A stretch of 14,169 bases of DNA. Source: Baffinella frigidus. Lineage: Eukaryota; Cryptophyceae; Cryptomonadales; Baffinellaceae. The DNA lies in assembly GCA_026770585.1 (NCBI GenBank), contig MU647302.1:95744-109912 (forward strand). Reading direction: 5' to 3'. Under the pieces are notes generated by a model. The model was not told the origin of the DNA and did no database searches. It saw only the letters and a list, made by a program, of their open reading frames with translations. Made by a program: the position numbers and the translations under genes. Below, one piece after another: positions 6,999 to 13,448 of the stretch (the first letter of the stretch is position 1; each line of letters starts with the position of its first letter).

Positions 6999-7106
6999 CT
7001 GCGAAACCGCTCTATCTATGGACCACCATAGGGCCCTGGGCATAGGCCTACACTGTACTGTAGGGTCCTTAGGGAGGGCGCTTTCTTACGAGCGAGGTAC
7101 CCCATG
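6999..7106. mobile_element. foldback element, family E, copy 5, degenerate left end
   Basis: The right arm GCGCTTTCTTACGAGCGAGG then TACCCCATG is clear. The left end (CTGCGAAACCGC) is decayed. It abuts copy 4 and shares its TA. The interior has CTGTAGGGTCCTTAGGG in inverted order relative to copy 4. Confidence 0.65.
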
Positions 7107-7108
7107 TA

Positions 7109-7570
7109 TGTACACACTCAAGTTAAGGCGCCACCATTGGAGCGCCTTGCCACGTGCATTATCCTCTCAACACTCAACGTGTTGGTATTATTCAAGGTCT
7201 CTCGCTCTCAACGCTCCGCCGCAGCGTTCTCCCCAGAACACTCCTGGCCACTTATGGCGTGATCAGTGGACCGCACTAAGTGGATCACTCTCACTCACTC
7301 CCCTCCGTCTGTCCATTCCGCTCCCCCCTCCTTCGGCGTCTTCTTTTCTTCTTCTTTATTACTCTCGATGCAGGTCTAGGCCCTTAAGCCTTGAGTTGAG
7401 TGATGCAAAAGTCTTCGAGCCTTAATGAAACGGGCATCTGTTGTCCTCTCCCCACCCCCCCTCCCACCGTCGAATCTCTCTCCCCCCCCTCCCTTAACTC
7501 TCTCTTACATCTTCTTCTTCCTCCTCTTCGTCTTAATTACCCTCATTGGGCCTTTCAAGGGCCTCAGGCG
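7109..7570. promoter_or_regulatory. non-coding region with long pyrimidine tracts upstream of a candidate first exon
   Basis: Two C/T-rich runs are seen at about 7315-7365 and 7439-7535 (for example CTCTCTCCCCCCCCTCCCTT and CTTCTTCTTCCTCCTCTTCG). The second ends about 40 nt before the ATG at 7576. Short ORFs inside the runs are low complexity. A promoter role is inferred. Confidence 0.35.
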
Positions 7571-7575
7571 CACTG

Positions 7576-7665
7576 ATGACGGACGTGACCCAGAATCCGG
7601 CAGAAGGCGAGCAAGTGCTGACTGCCGTTGAGTTTGTACCAGGAAGTCGGGACGTGACCGATGAG
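7576..7665 (+). CDS. candidate first exon of an unknown gene
   Basis: ATG at 7576 opens MTDVTQNPAEGEQVLTAVEF followed by VPGSRDVTDE, 30 codons with varied, acidic composition. GAG|GTTTGA at 7665 offers a phase-0 donor. Without splicing the frame stops two codons later (TGA at 7669). I do not recognise the protein, and no second exon was found. It could be a small ORF. Confidence 0.4.
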
Positions 7666-7726
7666 GTTTGAATATCGCGTGTTTTGTGACCTTCAGCGGT
7701 AATTTACTACACAGGTGGCGGGGGAC

Positions 7727-7807
7727 CAAGCCCCCCGCAGGGGCCGCCGGAGGCTCGACCGCGATTCGGGTCGCGGAGCAAGCCCCCCGCAGGGGCCGCC
7801 GGAGGCT
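7727..7807. repeat. 29-bp direct repeat pair
   Basis: CAAGCCCCCCGCAGGGGCCG plus CCGGAGGCT occurs identically at 7727-7755 and 7779-7807. The 23-bp spacer contains the inverted pair CGACC and GGTCG. Confidence 0.9.
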
Positions 7808-7854
7808 TGTTAGGTCCCCCTCCGATGTGAATTCGTTTCACACATCTGGGAGGG

Positions 7855-8405
7855 GTGCAGGGTGCAGGGTGCAGGGTGCAGGGTGCAGGGCTCAGGTTTC
7901 AGGTGCAGGTTGCAGGGTTCAGGGTTCAGGGTTTTGGTTTCAGGTTGCAGGTGCAGGGTTCAGGGTTCAAGGTTCAGGGTTCAGGGTCTAGGGTTCAGGG
8001 TTCAGGGTTCAGGGTTCAGGGTTCAGGGTTCAGGGTTCAGGGTTTAAACCTTAGGGACGAGGGATCAGGGGCTAGGGGTCAGGGAGTTGGGGTTGAGGGT
8101 TGACAGTGGAGGGTTGAAGGTTGAGGGTTGAGGGTCTAGGGTTCCGGGGTTCAGGTTTCGGGTGTAGGGTTCAGGGTTCAGGGTTCAGGGTTCAGGGTTC
8201 AGAGTTCAGGGTTCAGGGTTCAGGGTTCAGGGTTCAGGGTTCAGGGTTCAGGGTTCAGGGTTCAGGGTTCAGGGTGCAGGGTTGAGGGTTGAGGGTTCAG
8301 GGTTGAGGGTGCAGGGTTGAGGGTTGAGGGTGCAGGGTTCAGGGTTCAGGTTTCCGGATGCAGGGTGCAGGGTGCAGGGTGCAGGGTTTACGGTTTACGG
8401 TTCAC
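7855..8405. repeat. large telomere-like heptamer array, mainly GGGTTCA
   Basis: About 550 bp of GGGTTCA, GGGTGCA and GGGTTGA units, with homogeneous GGGTTCA blocks near 7985-8041 and 8166-8275. On the minus (C-rich) strand it ends CACCCCTCCCAG at 7848, an acceptor-like border. A short satellite of the same type lies at 8473-8508. Translations of it (repeated QGSGFRV) are not proteins. Confidence 0.95.
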
Positions 8406-8536
8406 CTAGACTGGGATGAGAAACCACCAGCCCATTTCCCGGGAGTTTCCGGTTCTGGGCTTGACGGGTCAGATAGGGTTCAGGGTCTAGGGTTTAGGAT
8501 TGAGGGGTAACCTCGACGTTCTTTTCGGTGGCCAAC

Positions 8537-8731
8537 CCACTCGAGGCTAGAAATGGGACTATTTTAAATGTGAGGTTGTTAAAATTAGTACCAGTCACGG
8601 GCAGGCTGAAATCTGTCAGATACGTGACCAAACGCCCCAATTTGTGTGAAAATTACTACACACCTCTTTTTTTTTCATCACTTGTAAAAGAAGCCCTGTT
8701 TTAAAATAGTCACCTTTCTAGCCTCGAGTGG
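8537..8731. mobile_element. hAT-like MITE, family G, copy 1
   Basis: Ends CCACTCGAGGCTAGAAATGG and CTAGCCTCGAGTGG are inverted, extending to GACTATTTTAAA on both sides. It aligns end to end with copy 2 (12755-12959) in opposite orientation. No 8-bp flank repeat is visible. The central palindrome of copy 2 is present as one arm only. Confidence 0.85.
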
Positions 8732-8993
8732 ACAGACGAAAAGCCGCTCTATCGCAGATTTTGATCGCTTTACAAACTACGCGAGGAAGGTCTGGGTCTG
8801 CGACGCCGGCTCCAAAAGTCGACAGTTCAGTACCAGCATCGTCAACTTTTGGCACTGAGAGACCTTGAGTCCTACCAAAACCCTCCAGGCTTCGATCGCA
8901 GGCTAGTTGTATTGAGCAAAAGGGTTGCAGTTCGGAGGACGACGTGAGGTGGTTCTAAGAACAAAACCACTCGAGGAAGACCTCGGTCTACCC
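8732..8993. other. no gene seen
   Basis: Between element G1 and the CTCAAGC array. Contains a weak inverted pair, CCAAAAGTCGAC near 8811-8822 and GTCAACTTTTGG near 8840-8851. No supportable coding sequence. Confidence 0.35.
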
Positions 8994-9039
8994 TCAAGCC
9001 TCAAGCCTCAAGCCTCAAGCCTCAACCCTCAACCCTCAG
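8994..9039. repeat. CTCAAGC/CTCAACC heptamer array
   Basis: CCTCAAGCCTCAAGCCTCAA.. then CCTCAACCCTCAACCCTCAG. C-rich on +, ending in TCAG. Same 7-bp period as the telomere-like arrays with another variant unit. Confidence 0.85.
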
Positions 9040-9045
9040 CGCCTA

Positions 9046-9145
9046 TCCCTTAAGTGACCAACGGGCGAATAATCGCCCACGGAAGCCCCAGGTAGGTCCT
9101 AGGGCCCTACGGTAGGGCGTATGAGCCTACTGGTCACTTAAGGGA
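9046..9145. mobile_element. foldback element, family F, copy 2
   Basis: Perfect 15-bp arms TCCCTTAAGTGACCA and TGGTCACTTAAGGGA, flanked by TA at 9044 and 9146. Core GGTAGGTCCTAGGGCCCTAC then GGTAGGGCGTATGAGCCTAC. Confidence 0.9.
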
Positions 9146-9149
9146 TATA

Positions 9150-9250
9150 CTCCTTAAGTGGCCAGGCCGTCAAATGTGACGGCCAAGAGGTCCTAGGCAG
9201 GTCCTAGGGCCCTACGGTAGGGCGTATGGGCCTACTCGCCACTTAAGGGA
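9150..9250. mobile_element. foldback element, family F, copy 3
   Basis: Starts CTCCTTAAGTGGCCAGGCCG and ends CTCGCCACTTAAGGGA, with TA at 9148 and 9251. It lies directly beside copy 2 in the same orientation; the interiors are nearly the same. Confidence 0.85.
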
Positions 9251-9424
9251 TAGCCACTAGGGCTCGTCCTCACGATCCCTACCACGCCAGGATGATTGAG
9301 ATCCGCCTTCAAAGAGCGCGGCCCACCGAGACAACAGTCGAGAGTGGAACGTCTCAAAGCAAAAGTGGAACCTCTGTTAACTTAAGAAGTAACAGTGGAT
9401 ACCCGCACCAGTGTATCTGGGACA

Positions 9425-9430
9425 TTTATT
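9425..9430 (-). promoter_or_regulatory. AATAAA poly(A) signal for the minus-strand gene
   Basis: The minus strand reads GGTAATAAATGTCCC, about 113 nt after the stop at 9543. Supports a 3' end here. Confidence 0.45.
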
Positions 9431-9492
9431 ACCACCAACACGGCCGCCATGTCTGGCGGCACCCCCTCCGATGCGGCCAGCCCTCCCACAAG

Positions 9493-9534
9493 AGGTGTGT
9501 CTAACACTCACGTAGGTGTGTCTAACACTCACGT
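9493..9534. repeat. 21-bp tandem duplication
   Basis: AGGTGTGTCTAACACTCACG plus T occurs twice, head to tail and identical, followed by AGGCGT. Lies in the likely 3' UTR of the minus-strand gene. Confidence 0.9.
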
Positions 9535-9542
9535 AGGCGTAG

Positions 9543-9853
9543 CTACTGGACGATGAGAACGGTCGGGACATCTGAAGCCTTTTCCTCGACCCTGTGTTCC
9601 TCGACCCTGGACAACCGCTGTGCCTCATCCTCCCGCAGCGCCTCGTCCACATACATCACCCTGGTTTGGGGTTTGGGGTTTGAGGTTTGGGGTTTGGGGT
9701 TCCGGGGTTGGGGTTTGGGGTTTGGGGTTTGGGGTTTGGGGTTTGGGGTTTGGGGTTTAGGTTTTTTTCTTCCACGAGTGACTTTACAGGCGATGATACC
9801 GCGCGGCCGAACGTTCTCCTTCTAGCTCTGCCCGTCTGTTTTTCTTGCTCGTC
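9543..9853 (-). CDS. unrecognised protein, last two exons
   Basis: Complement of 9853-9788 joined to 9660-9543, phase 2 at both starts. The first exon reads TSKKNRRAELEGERSAARYH then RL, with donor CCT|GTAAAG. The last exon reads VMYVDEALREDEAQRLSRVE, then EHRVEEKASDVPTVLIVQ, and stops at TAG (9545-9543). Composition is strongly charged and helical, possibly a coiled coil; no family recognised. The 127-nt intron between them is mostly CCCAAAC repeats ending AACCAG. The frame of the last exon is well supported: 38 open codons and GTG/GAG/CTG-rich codon use. The upstream acceptor (TTCAAG at 9854) is tentative, but its phase agrees with the donors of exon P copies. It may end a longer gene spanning to 14.1 kb. 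Confidence 0.55.
9661..9787 (-). other. intron filled with CCCAAAC (GGTTTGG) repeats
   Basis: On the minus strand: donor GTAAAGTCACTC, then CCTAAACCCCAAACCC.. to CCCCAAACCAG. The array (9662-9759) is the most homogeneous TTTGGGG-type run apart from the window end. Splicing gives ..YHRL|VMYV.. in frame. Confidence 0.6.
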
Positions 9854-9969
9854 CTTGAACGTATTCAAGGACAGCAATCCCTTACAAAAAGGGAGAATAG
9901 AAAGCCTTTAGGACGATTTTGTGCGTAAAAATATTACGTGTTTATACAAATGCTGAGTGTTGTTACACA

Positions 9970-10107
9970 CCACGCCAGATTCTTGGAAGGGGTGGCCAAA
10001 AGTCAATTCCCCGGAAGAAACAAGGGGAACCTGTTGACTTTTGGGAAAGTTGAACGCCCCAATTGGCGTTCCCAAAGCGGGCTACCCCCGTGCAGCAATC
10101 TGGCGGG
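9970..10107. repeat. family J element, copy 3
   Basis: Left end CCACGCCAGATTCTTGGAAG, right end AATCTGGCGGGG. Aligns over its whole length with the reverse complement of 13303-13439, including TCAATTCCCCGG, GTTGACTTTTGG and GAACGCC..TGGCGTTC. The open frames across it follow from the repeat and are not taken as a gene. Confidence 0.75.
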
Positions 10108-10126
10108 GCACGTTGAGTGTTTGTAC

Positions 10127-10171
10127 CTAGCGGAGACGGACGCCGCGCCCTCCCGGGACTCTGTTCGGACA
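10127..10171 (-). pseudogene. exon P copy 1 (unknown gene)
   Basis: The minus frame reads VRTESREGAASVSA, then AG|GTACAA as donor (phase 2). The same block and donor phase recur in three other places. Upstream border uncertain; the frame stays open through GATPRKSGLF. Confidence 0.45.
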
Positions 10172-10448
10172 AACAGTCCGGATTTGCGAGGAGTTGCGCC
10201 GACCCATGTGGCGAGTTGCCCCAACCTGTCCCCAGCCAGGCGCCACTCAGCAATGACGCCACTTCTCAGGTGGCATTCGCTCCACTACTTTAGGGAGTTG
10301 CGCCGACCCATGTTGCGAGCCTGCGGAGCCAAAAAAATCAAGTGCTTTTCTGCAGGATACGTTCCAGTGTCCACCTATGGTGGCAGTTAAACGAACCTAA
10401 AGGACCTAAAACGGCTTCCTGTTTCCTGGAGTTAGTTAGCGCGCCTCA
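10172..10448. repeat. dispersed repeat fragments, no gene assigned
   Basis: GAGTTGCGCCGACCCATGT occurs at 10191 and 10298. GTTCCAGTGTCCACCTATGG with AACCTAAAGGACCTAAAA (10360-10412) recurs in variant form at 10937-10989, and AACCTAAAGGACCTAAAGGA at 6648. Confidence 0.5.
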
Positions 10449-10605
10449 CCACACAGCTACGAAGGGGATTTTGGGCAGGATTTGCCCGACTTTCCGTTAC
10501 CTTGTCGTAGGAACCCCCCTATGTCCCTACGCTATTGCCTACCGTAGGGCCTCTGGATTATCCGCTAAGGGGTTATTCAAACTTCCTTCGTAGCCCGCTG
10601 TGTGG
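10449..10605. mobile_element. possible MITE with CCACACAGC ends (family K)
   Basis: CCACACAGCTACGAAGG at the left and CCTTCGTAGCCCGCTGTGTGG at the right are inverted apart from a GGC indel. Interior carries CCTACCGTAGGGC. No target duplication found. The end motif resembles the hAT-like CCACACGAG ends of family G. Confidence 0.5.
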
Positions 10606-10669
10606 CAGTGCGCGTCCAGAACCGTTGAGAACCCACACCCGAAGCCCGAACGCATCCAACGGACCAGAC

Positions 10670-10912
10670 CGGGCAGAGATAGACGCACCACCCTCCCACC
10701 ACACGAGGATGCTAGAGGGGCCTATTTAAAACCGATGTACTGTTAAGAGAGGGCATTTGTGTAGTAACTTTCGTTGAATGGTCACGTGAATCGGCTCAAA
10801 TTGCACAGTCAGGAGGTTACTTTACCTTATCCTGGTACAAATATTTACAACCCCACATGTAAATAGGCCCCTCTAGCATTCTCGAGTGGCCCTCCCAGGA
10901 CTCTTCTCGGAT
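10670..10912 (-). pseudogene. exon P copy 2, interrupted by MITE G3
   Basis: Minus frame: IREESWEG, then the insert, then GASISA and a CG|GTCTGG donor (phase 2). Skipping the element and one copy of its 8-bp duplication leaves the same reading frame as the other P copies. Confidence 0.5.
10699..10889. mobile_element. hAT-like MITE, family G relative, copy 3
   Basis: Ends CCACACGAGGATGCTAGAGG and the inverted CCCCTCTAGCATTCTCGAGT.. ending GG, matching on to CCTATTTA. A perfect 8-bp target duplication CCCTCCCA lies at 10691-10698 and 10890-10897. The paralogous exon P1 shows one copy (GCGCCCTCCCGGGACTC). 191 bp, no coding capacity. Confidence 0.92.
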
Positions 10913-11076
10913 GTGATCCGAAAGGAAGCAGGATAAGTTCCGGTGTCCGCCTATGGTGGGACTTAAAAGAACCTTAAGGACCTAAAAGACGAGCCCTCTC
11001 GTGGTGCGAGGTTCGCCGACCCGTGTTCTGGTGTGGGCTTTGTACACATGCTAAGTGTTTGTACACATGTTACCTA

Positions 11077-11177
11077 GCCCTTAAGTGGCGAGAAGGTTCA
11101 TACGCCCTACCGTAGGGCTCTAGGACCTGCCTTGGACCTCTTGGCAATCAGTCTTGACCACCTCGGCACTGAAGGGA
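11077..11177. mobile_element. foldback element, family F, copy 4, degenerate
   Basis: Left GCCCTTAAGTGGCGAG, right GGCACTGAAGGGA, TA at 11075 and 11178. Interior is inverted relative to the next copy (CGCCCTACCGTAGGGC first). Confidence 0.7.
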
Positions 11178-11179
11178 TA

Positions 11180-11280
11180 TCCCTTAAGTAGCCAGGCCGT
11201 CAAATTTGACGGCCAAGAGATCCTAGGCAGGTCCTAGGGTCCTACGGTAGGGTGTATGAGTCTACTGGGCACTTAAGGGA
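11180..11280. mobile_element. foldback element, family F, copy 5
   Basis: TCCCTTAAGTAGCCAGGCCG to GGGCACTTAAGGGA, with TA at 11178 (shared with copy 4) and 11281. Interior contains GTCAAATTTGACGG and GTCCTAGGGTCCTACGGTAG. Confidence 0.85.
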
Positions 11281-11297
11281 TACACAAAGGAGCAGAC

Positions 11298-11366
11298 CTG
11301 GCAGAAACAGACGCGGCGGAGACAGACGCGGCTTCCTCCCACCCCTCCCACGATTGTGTTCTGAGG
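11298..11366 (-). pseudogene. exon P copy 3
   Basis: Minus frame: FLRTQSWEGWEEAASVSAAS then VSA and AG|GTCTGC donor. An internal duplication (GCGTCTGT..TCTGCC) adds ASVSA relative to other copies, in frame. Adjacent to foldback F5. Confidence 0.45.
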
Positions 11367-11660
11367 AACCCCCCCGTGTTTCGCCGTGCGCTTTCTTGCG
11401 AGCTGCGCCGTGACCTGCACGGTCCGAAGTGCATCAGATCGAGCCTGGAGCATGAGTCATTTCCTTCGGGGGGGGCGGTCGAAAACGACCGGCTGCCCGA
11501 AGGAAAAGGCACAAGATACATCCTCGATTTGGTCCACTTCAAGGGCTGGTGGGCCCGGGAGTTGCGCCGTGTCCTGAATTGTATAGGGGGCATATTATAA
11601 AAATCAGAGGAAGAATATGATAAAGAACATAAAAAAAATCAAAATTATATGCACGCCCTC
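11367..11660. other. no gene assigned
   Basis: Open minus frame continues from exon P3 to about 11593 but without recognisable motifs. A hairpin CCTTCGGG (11462-11469) / CCCGAAGG (11497-11504) is present. 11595-11650 is AT-rich. Confidence 0.3.
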
Positions 11661-11815
11661 AGCATGCCCTCCGAAGTTGACCAGATCGAAGATGTGAGTT
11701 GAGCCATCTTCCGCCTGGAGCTGTTCGAAATCGAACCAAATAGTCAAAAGCCCACCTGCAAGCCAACACGCTAAAATTGAGATTTGGTCCACGTTGGAGG
11801 CATGCCGTCACTTCG
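11661..11815. repeat. repeat L, copy 1, carrying the empty site of element D
   Basis: AGCATGCCCTCCGAAGTTGA through GCTGTTCGAAATCGAACCAA to GAGATTTGGTCCACGTT and GGAGGCATGCCGT. About 85% alike to 13449-13577 plus 13753-13790. Copy 2 has a 165-bp foldback between CCACGT and GGAGGC; this copy has none. Confidence 0.85.
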
Positions 11816-11902
11816 AGGTACTGCGACTCTGCGCTGCGGGGATATAGCCACGCAGTTTCCAGTCCAGGCTTTCGGAAATCTGAGGGACACCTCCGGAACC
11901 CG

Positions 11903-11928
11903 CGAGGAGAGTGTCCACACTCTCCTCG
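11903..11928. repeat. 12-bp perfect inverted repeat with 2-nt loop
   Basis: CGAGGAGAGTGT, CC, ACACTCTCCTCG. It sits exactly at the truncated left edge of foldback C. Confidence 0.9.
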
Positions 11929-12009
11929 CCAAAAAGTCTCGGCCTACGGTAGGAGGTCCTAGGCAATGCCGTAGGCCTAACTACCCCATTTTCAGGCCGT
12001 TACCCTATT
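11929..12009. mobile_element. foldback family AB, copy C, right half only
   Basis: CCAAAAAGTCTCGGCCTACG through CCCCATTTTCAGGCCG to CCCTATT matches the right half of copy B (2432-2512). The left half is missing. The right flank AACGTGGACCAAATCTCGG is the end of repeat L, the same target as copy D. Confidence 0.85.
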
Positions 12010-12036
12010 AACGTGGACCAAATCTCGGTTTTAGCT

Positions 12037-12062
12037 GAACCAAAGCCTCGAGGCTTTGGTTC
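12037..12062. repeat. 26-bp perfect palindrome
   Basis: Half-site GAACCAAAGCCTC followed by its exact reverse complement, no loop. Located 27 bp beyond foldback C. Confidence 0.9.
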
Positions 12063-12106
12063 AAGAGGTGGCGAGTTGCGTTGCATTAGAACCCCGAGAC
12101 CTGGCT

Positions 12107-12390
12107 ACTTAAGGGACAGTTGACATTTGGACAAACACTTATCAGTCTCCGCATCGTGGGATGGATCCGACCCGTGTCCTGCTCGGGAGTTGTGCGAATG
12201 CCAAGTGCTTGTACGCATGCTGAGTGGTTCTGCACAAGCAAAGTGTTCGAACAGACGTCAAGTGGCTGTACGAATCTTAACTATAAACAAATGTGAGCTA
12301 TGTACAAACGTTAACTATGAACAAATGGGCCGCGCTTACACCTGGCGGAGACTGATAAGTGTTTGTCCAAATGTCAACTGTCCCTTAAGT
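12107..12390. repeat. 46-bp perfect inverted repeat with 192-bp spacer
   Basis: Arms 12107-12152 (ACTTAAGGGACAGTTGACAT..) and 12345-12390 (..ATGTCAACTGTCCCTTAAGT) are exact reverse complements. The right arm includes the first 10 bases of foldback F6, so the left arm carries a lone F terminus. Confidence 0.92.
12187..12330. repeat. degenerate ~20-bp minisatellite
   Basis: Units of the type GCGAATGCCAAGTGCTTGTA, CGCATGCTGAGTGGTTCTGC, AAGCAAAGTGTTCGAACA, GACGTCAAGTGGCTGTA and relatives run in series. One or two units recur at 9948, 10110, 11047-11070 and 12485-12506, next to exon P donors. Confidence 0.65.
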
Positions 12391-12481
12391 GGCCATGGGG
12401 TCAAATTTGACTCCAAAGAGGTCCTAGGCAGGTCCTAGGGCCTTACGGTAGGGCGTATGAGCCTCTTGGCCACTTAATGGA
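12381..12481. mobile_element. foldback element, family F, copy 6
   Basis: TCCCTTAAGTGGCCATGG to CTTGGCCACTTAATGGA. TA at 12482 on the right, but TG on the left. Interior GTCAAATTTGAC and GTCCTAGGGCCTTACGGTAG. Confidence 0.85.
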
Positions 12482-12507
12482 TATACACAAATGTGAAGTG
12501 GTTGTAC

Positions 12508-12550
12508 CTGGCAGGCGGGCCGCCTTCCAACGATTGTTCTCGGATCAGCC
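12508..12550 (-). CDS. exon P copy 4, candidate functional copy
   Basis: On the minus strand the acceptor AACCAG (12552-12551) ends a telomere-like array. The 43-nt exon is GG CTG ATC CGA.. reading LIREQSLEGGPPA, ending AG|GTACAA. Phase 1 in, phase 2 out, which fits the exon S ends (phase 1) and the exon at 9853 (phase 2). Function unknown. Confidence 0.4.
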
Positions 12551-12552
12551 CT

Positions 12553-12725
12553 GGTTAAGGGGTTGAGGTTTAGGGTTTGGAGTTTGGGGTTTAGGGTTTA
12601 GGGCTTAGGGTTTGGGGTTTAGGGTTTAGGGTTTAGGGTTTGGGGTTTAGGGTTTAAGGTTTGAGGTTTGGGGTTCAGGGTTGAGGGTTTAAGGTTTGAG
12701 GTGTAGGGTTTAGGGCTTAAGGTGC
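12553..12725. repeat. GGTTTAGGG-type heptamer array
   Basis: TTTAGGG, TTTGGGG and TTGAGGG units mixed. On the minus strand it ends CCCCTTAACCAG, acting as a putative pyrimidine-rich intron 3' end of exon P4. Confidence 0.9.
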
Positions 12726-12754
12726 ATCCAACAAGAATCGGGTTGTGCCGACGA

Positions 12755-12959
12755 CCACACGAGGCTAGAAATGTGACTATGTTAAAACAGGGATTCTTTT
12801 ATAAGTGAAAAAGAGGTGTGTAGTAATTTTCACACAAATAGGGGCGTTTGGTCACGTATCTGACAGAAATCTGTCAGATACGTGACCAAGCCTGCCCGTG
12901 ACTGGGACTAAATTTAACAACCCCACATTTAAAATACTGCCTCTTCCAGCCTCGAGTGG
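12755..12959. mobile_element. hAT-like MITE, family G, copy 2
   Basis: CCACACGAGGCTAGAAATGT to CCAGCCTCGAGTGG. Collinear with copy 1 reversed. Contains an 18-bp-arm hairpin (12850-12867 and 12870-12887, GGTCACGTATCTGACAGA). No clear 8-bp duplication. Confidence 0.85.
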
Positions 12960-12961
12960 GA

Positions 12962-13132
12962 CCACACGAGGCTACCCTTGTGGCCAGAATAAAAGTCAAT
13001 TGTAGGAATTTTGTGGGGAAATGGTCGCGTGGCGCCTAAAAAACGGGCGGATTCGTGACCACATATACCAAAATTGCTACACAAACGCCTACACTCGACT
13101 TTTATTCTGAGTGCATAATAAGCCTCGTGTGG
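12962..13132. mobile_element. possible hAT-like MITE, family H
   Basis: Outer ends CCACACGAGGCT and AGCCTCGTGTGG, inner inverted pair CAGAATAAAAGTC and GACTTTTATTCTG. Directly abuts G2. Internal part (GGGCGGATTCGTGACC, CGCGTGGCGCC) recurs reversed at 13850. Flanks share 5 of 8 bases only. Confidence 0.65.
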
Positions 13133-13240
13133 GAATTCGAGCGTCTCCGCGGCAGGCGCGCTTCATTGAAACAGGCTGTTGGACGTTTGTGTCACTCAAT
13201 TCAAGGCTCAAGGGCCTATCTAGGACCTGTATCGAGAGTA

Positions 13241-13278
13241 AAAATAAAGAAGAAGAAAAAGAAGAAGAAAAAGAAACA
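13241..13278. repeat. GAA-rich microsatellite
   Basis: AAATAAAGAAGAAGAAAAAG and AAGAAGAAAAAGAAACAG: pure purine except one T. Confidence 0.9.
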
Positions 13279-13302
13279 GAACGTCACGAGCTGCGCGGGA
13301 AT

Positions 13303-13439
13303 CACGCCAGATTGCTCGAGGGGATTCGGCTCGTCCCGAACGCCACTTCCGGCGTTCACCCACCCCAAAAGTAAACAACCCCCCCTTAGCCCTCCCGGGG
13401 AATTGACATTTGGCGACCTCTTCTGAGGATCTGGCGTGG
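13303..13439. repeat. family J element, copy 4 (reverse orientation)
   Basis: CACGCCAGATTGCTCGAGGG to AGGATCTGGCGTGG. Reverse complement aligns with copy 3. Its right edge, GGCGTGGCAACGCGG, is shared with the two S blocks at 13790 and 13970. Confidence 0.75.
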
Positions 13440-13448
13440 CAACGCGGG

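Noticed and set aside
7668-8103. Long glycine/valine ORFs (repeated GSGFRVQ)
   Set aside because: Direct translation of the GGGTTCA array in three frames.
9656-9877. Minus ORF with PNPKPQTPNPKPQ
   Set aside because: Reads through the CCCAAAC intron array; the spliced frame is different and better.
9938-10390. 150-codon + strand ORF, with a similar frame (VAK.QFPGR.KG) in the reverse strand at 13220-13579
   Set aside because: The shared stretch is entirely repeat family J; similarity is explained at DNA level and the flanks are unrelated.
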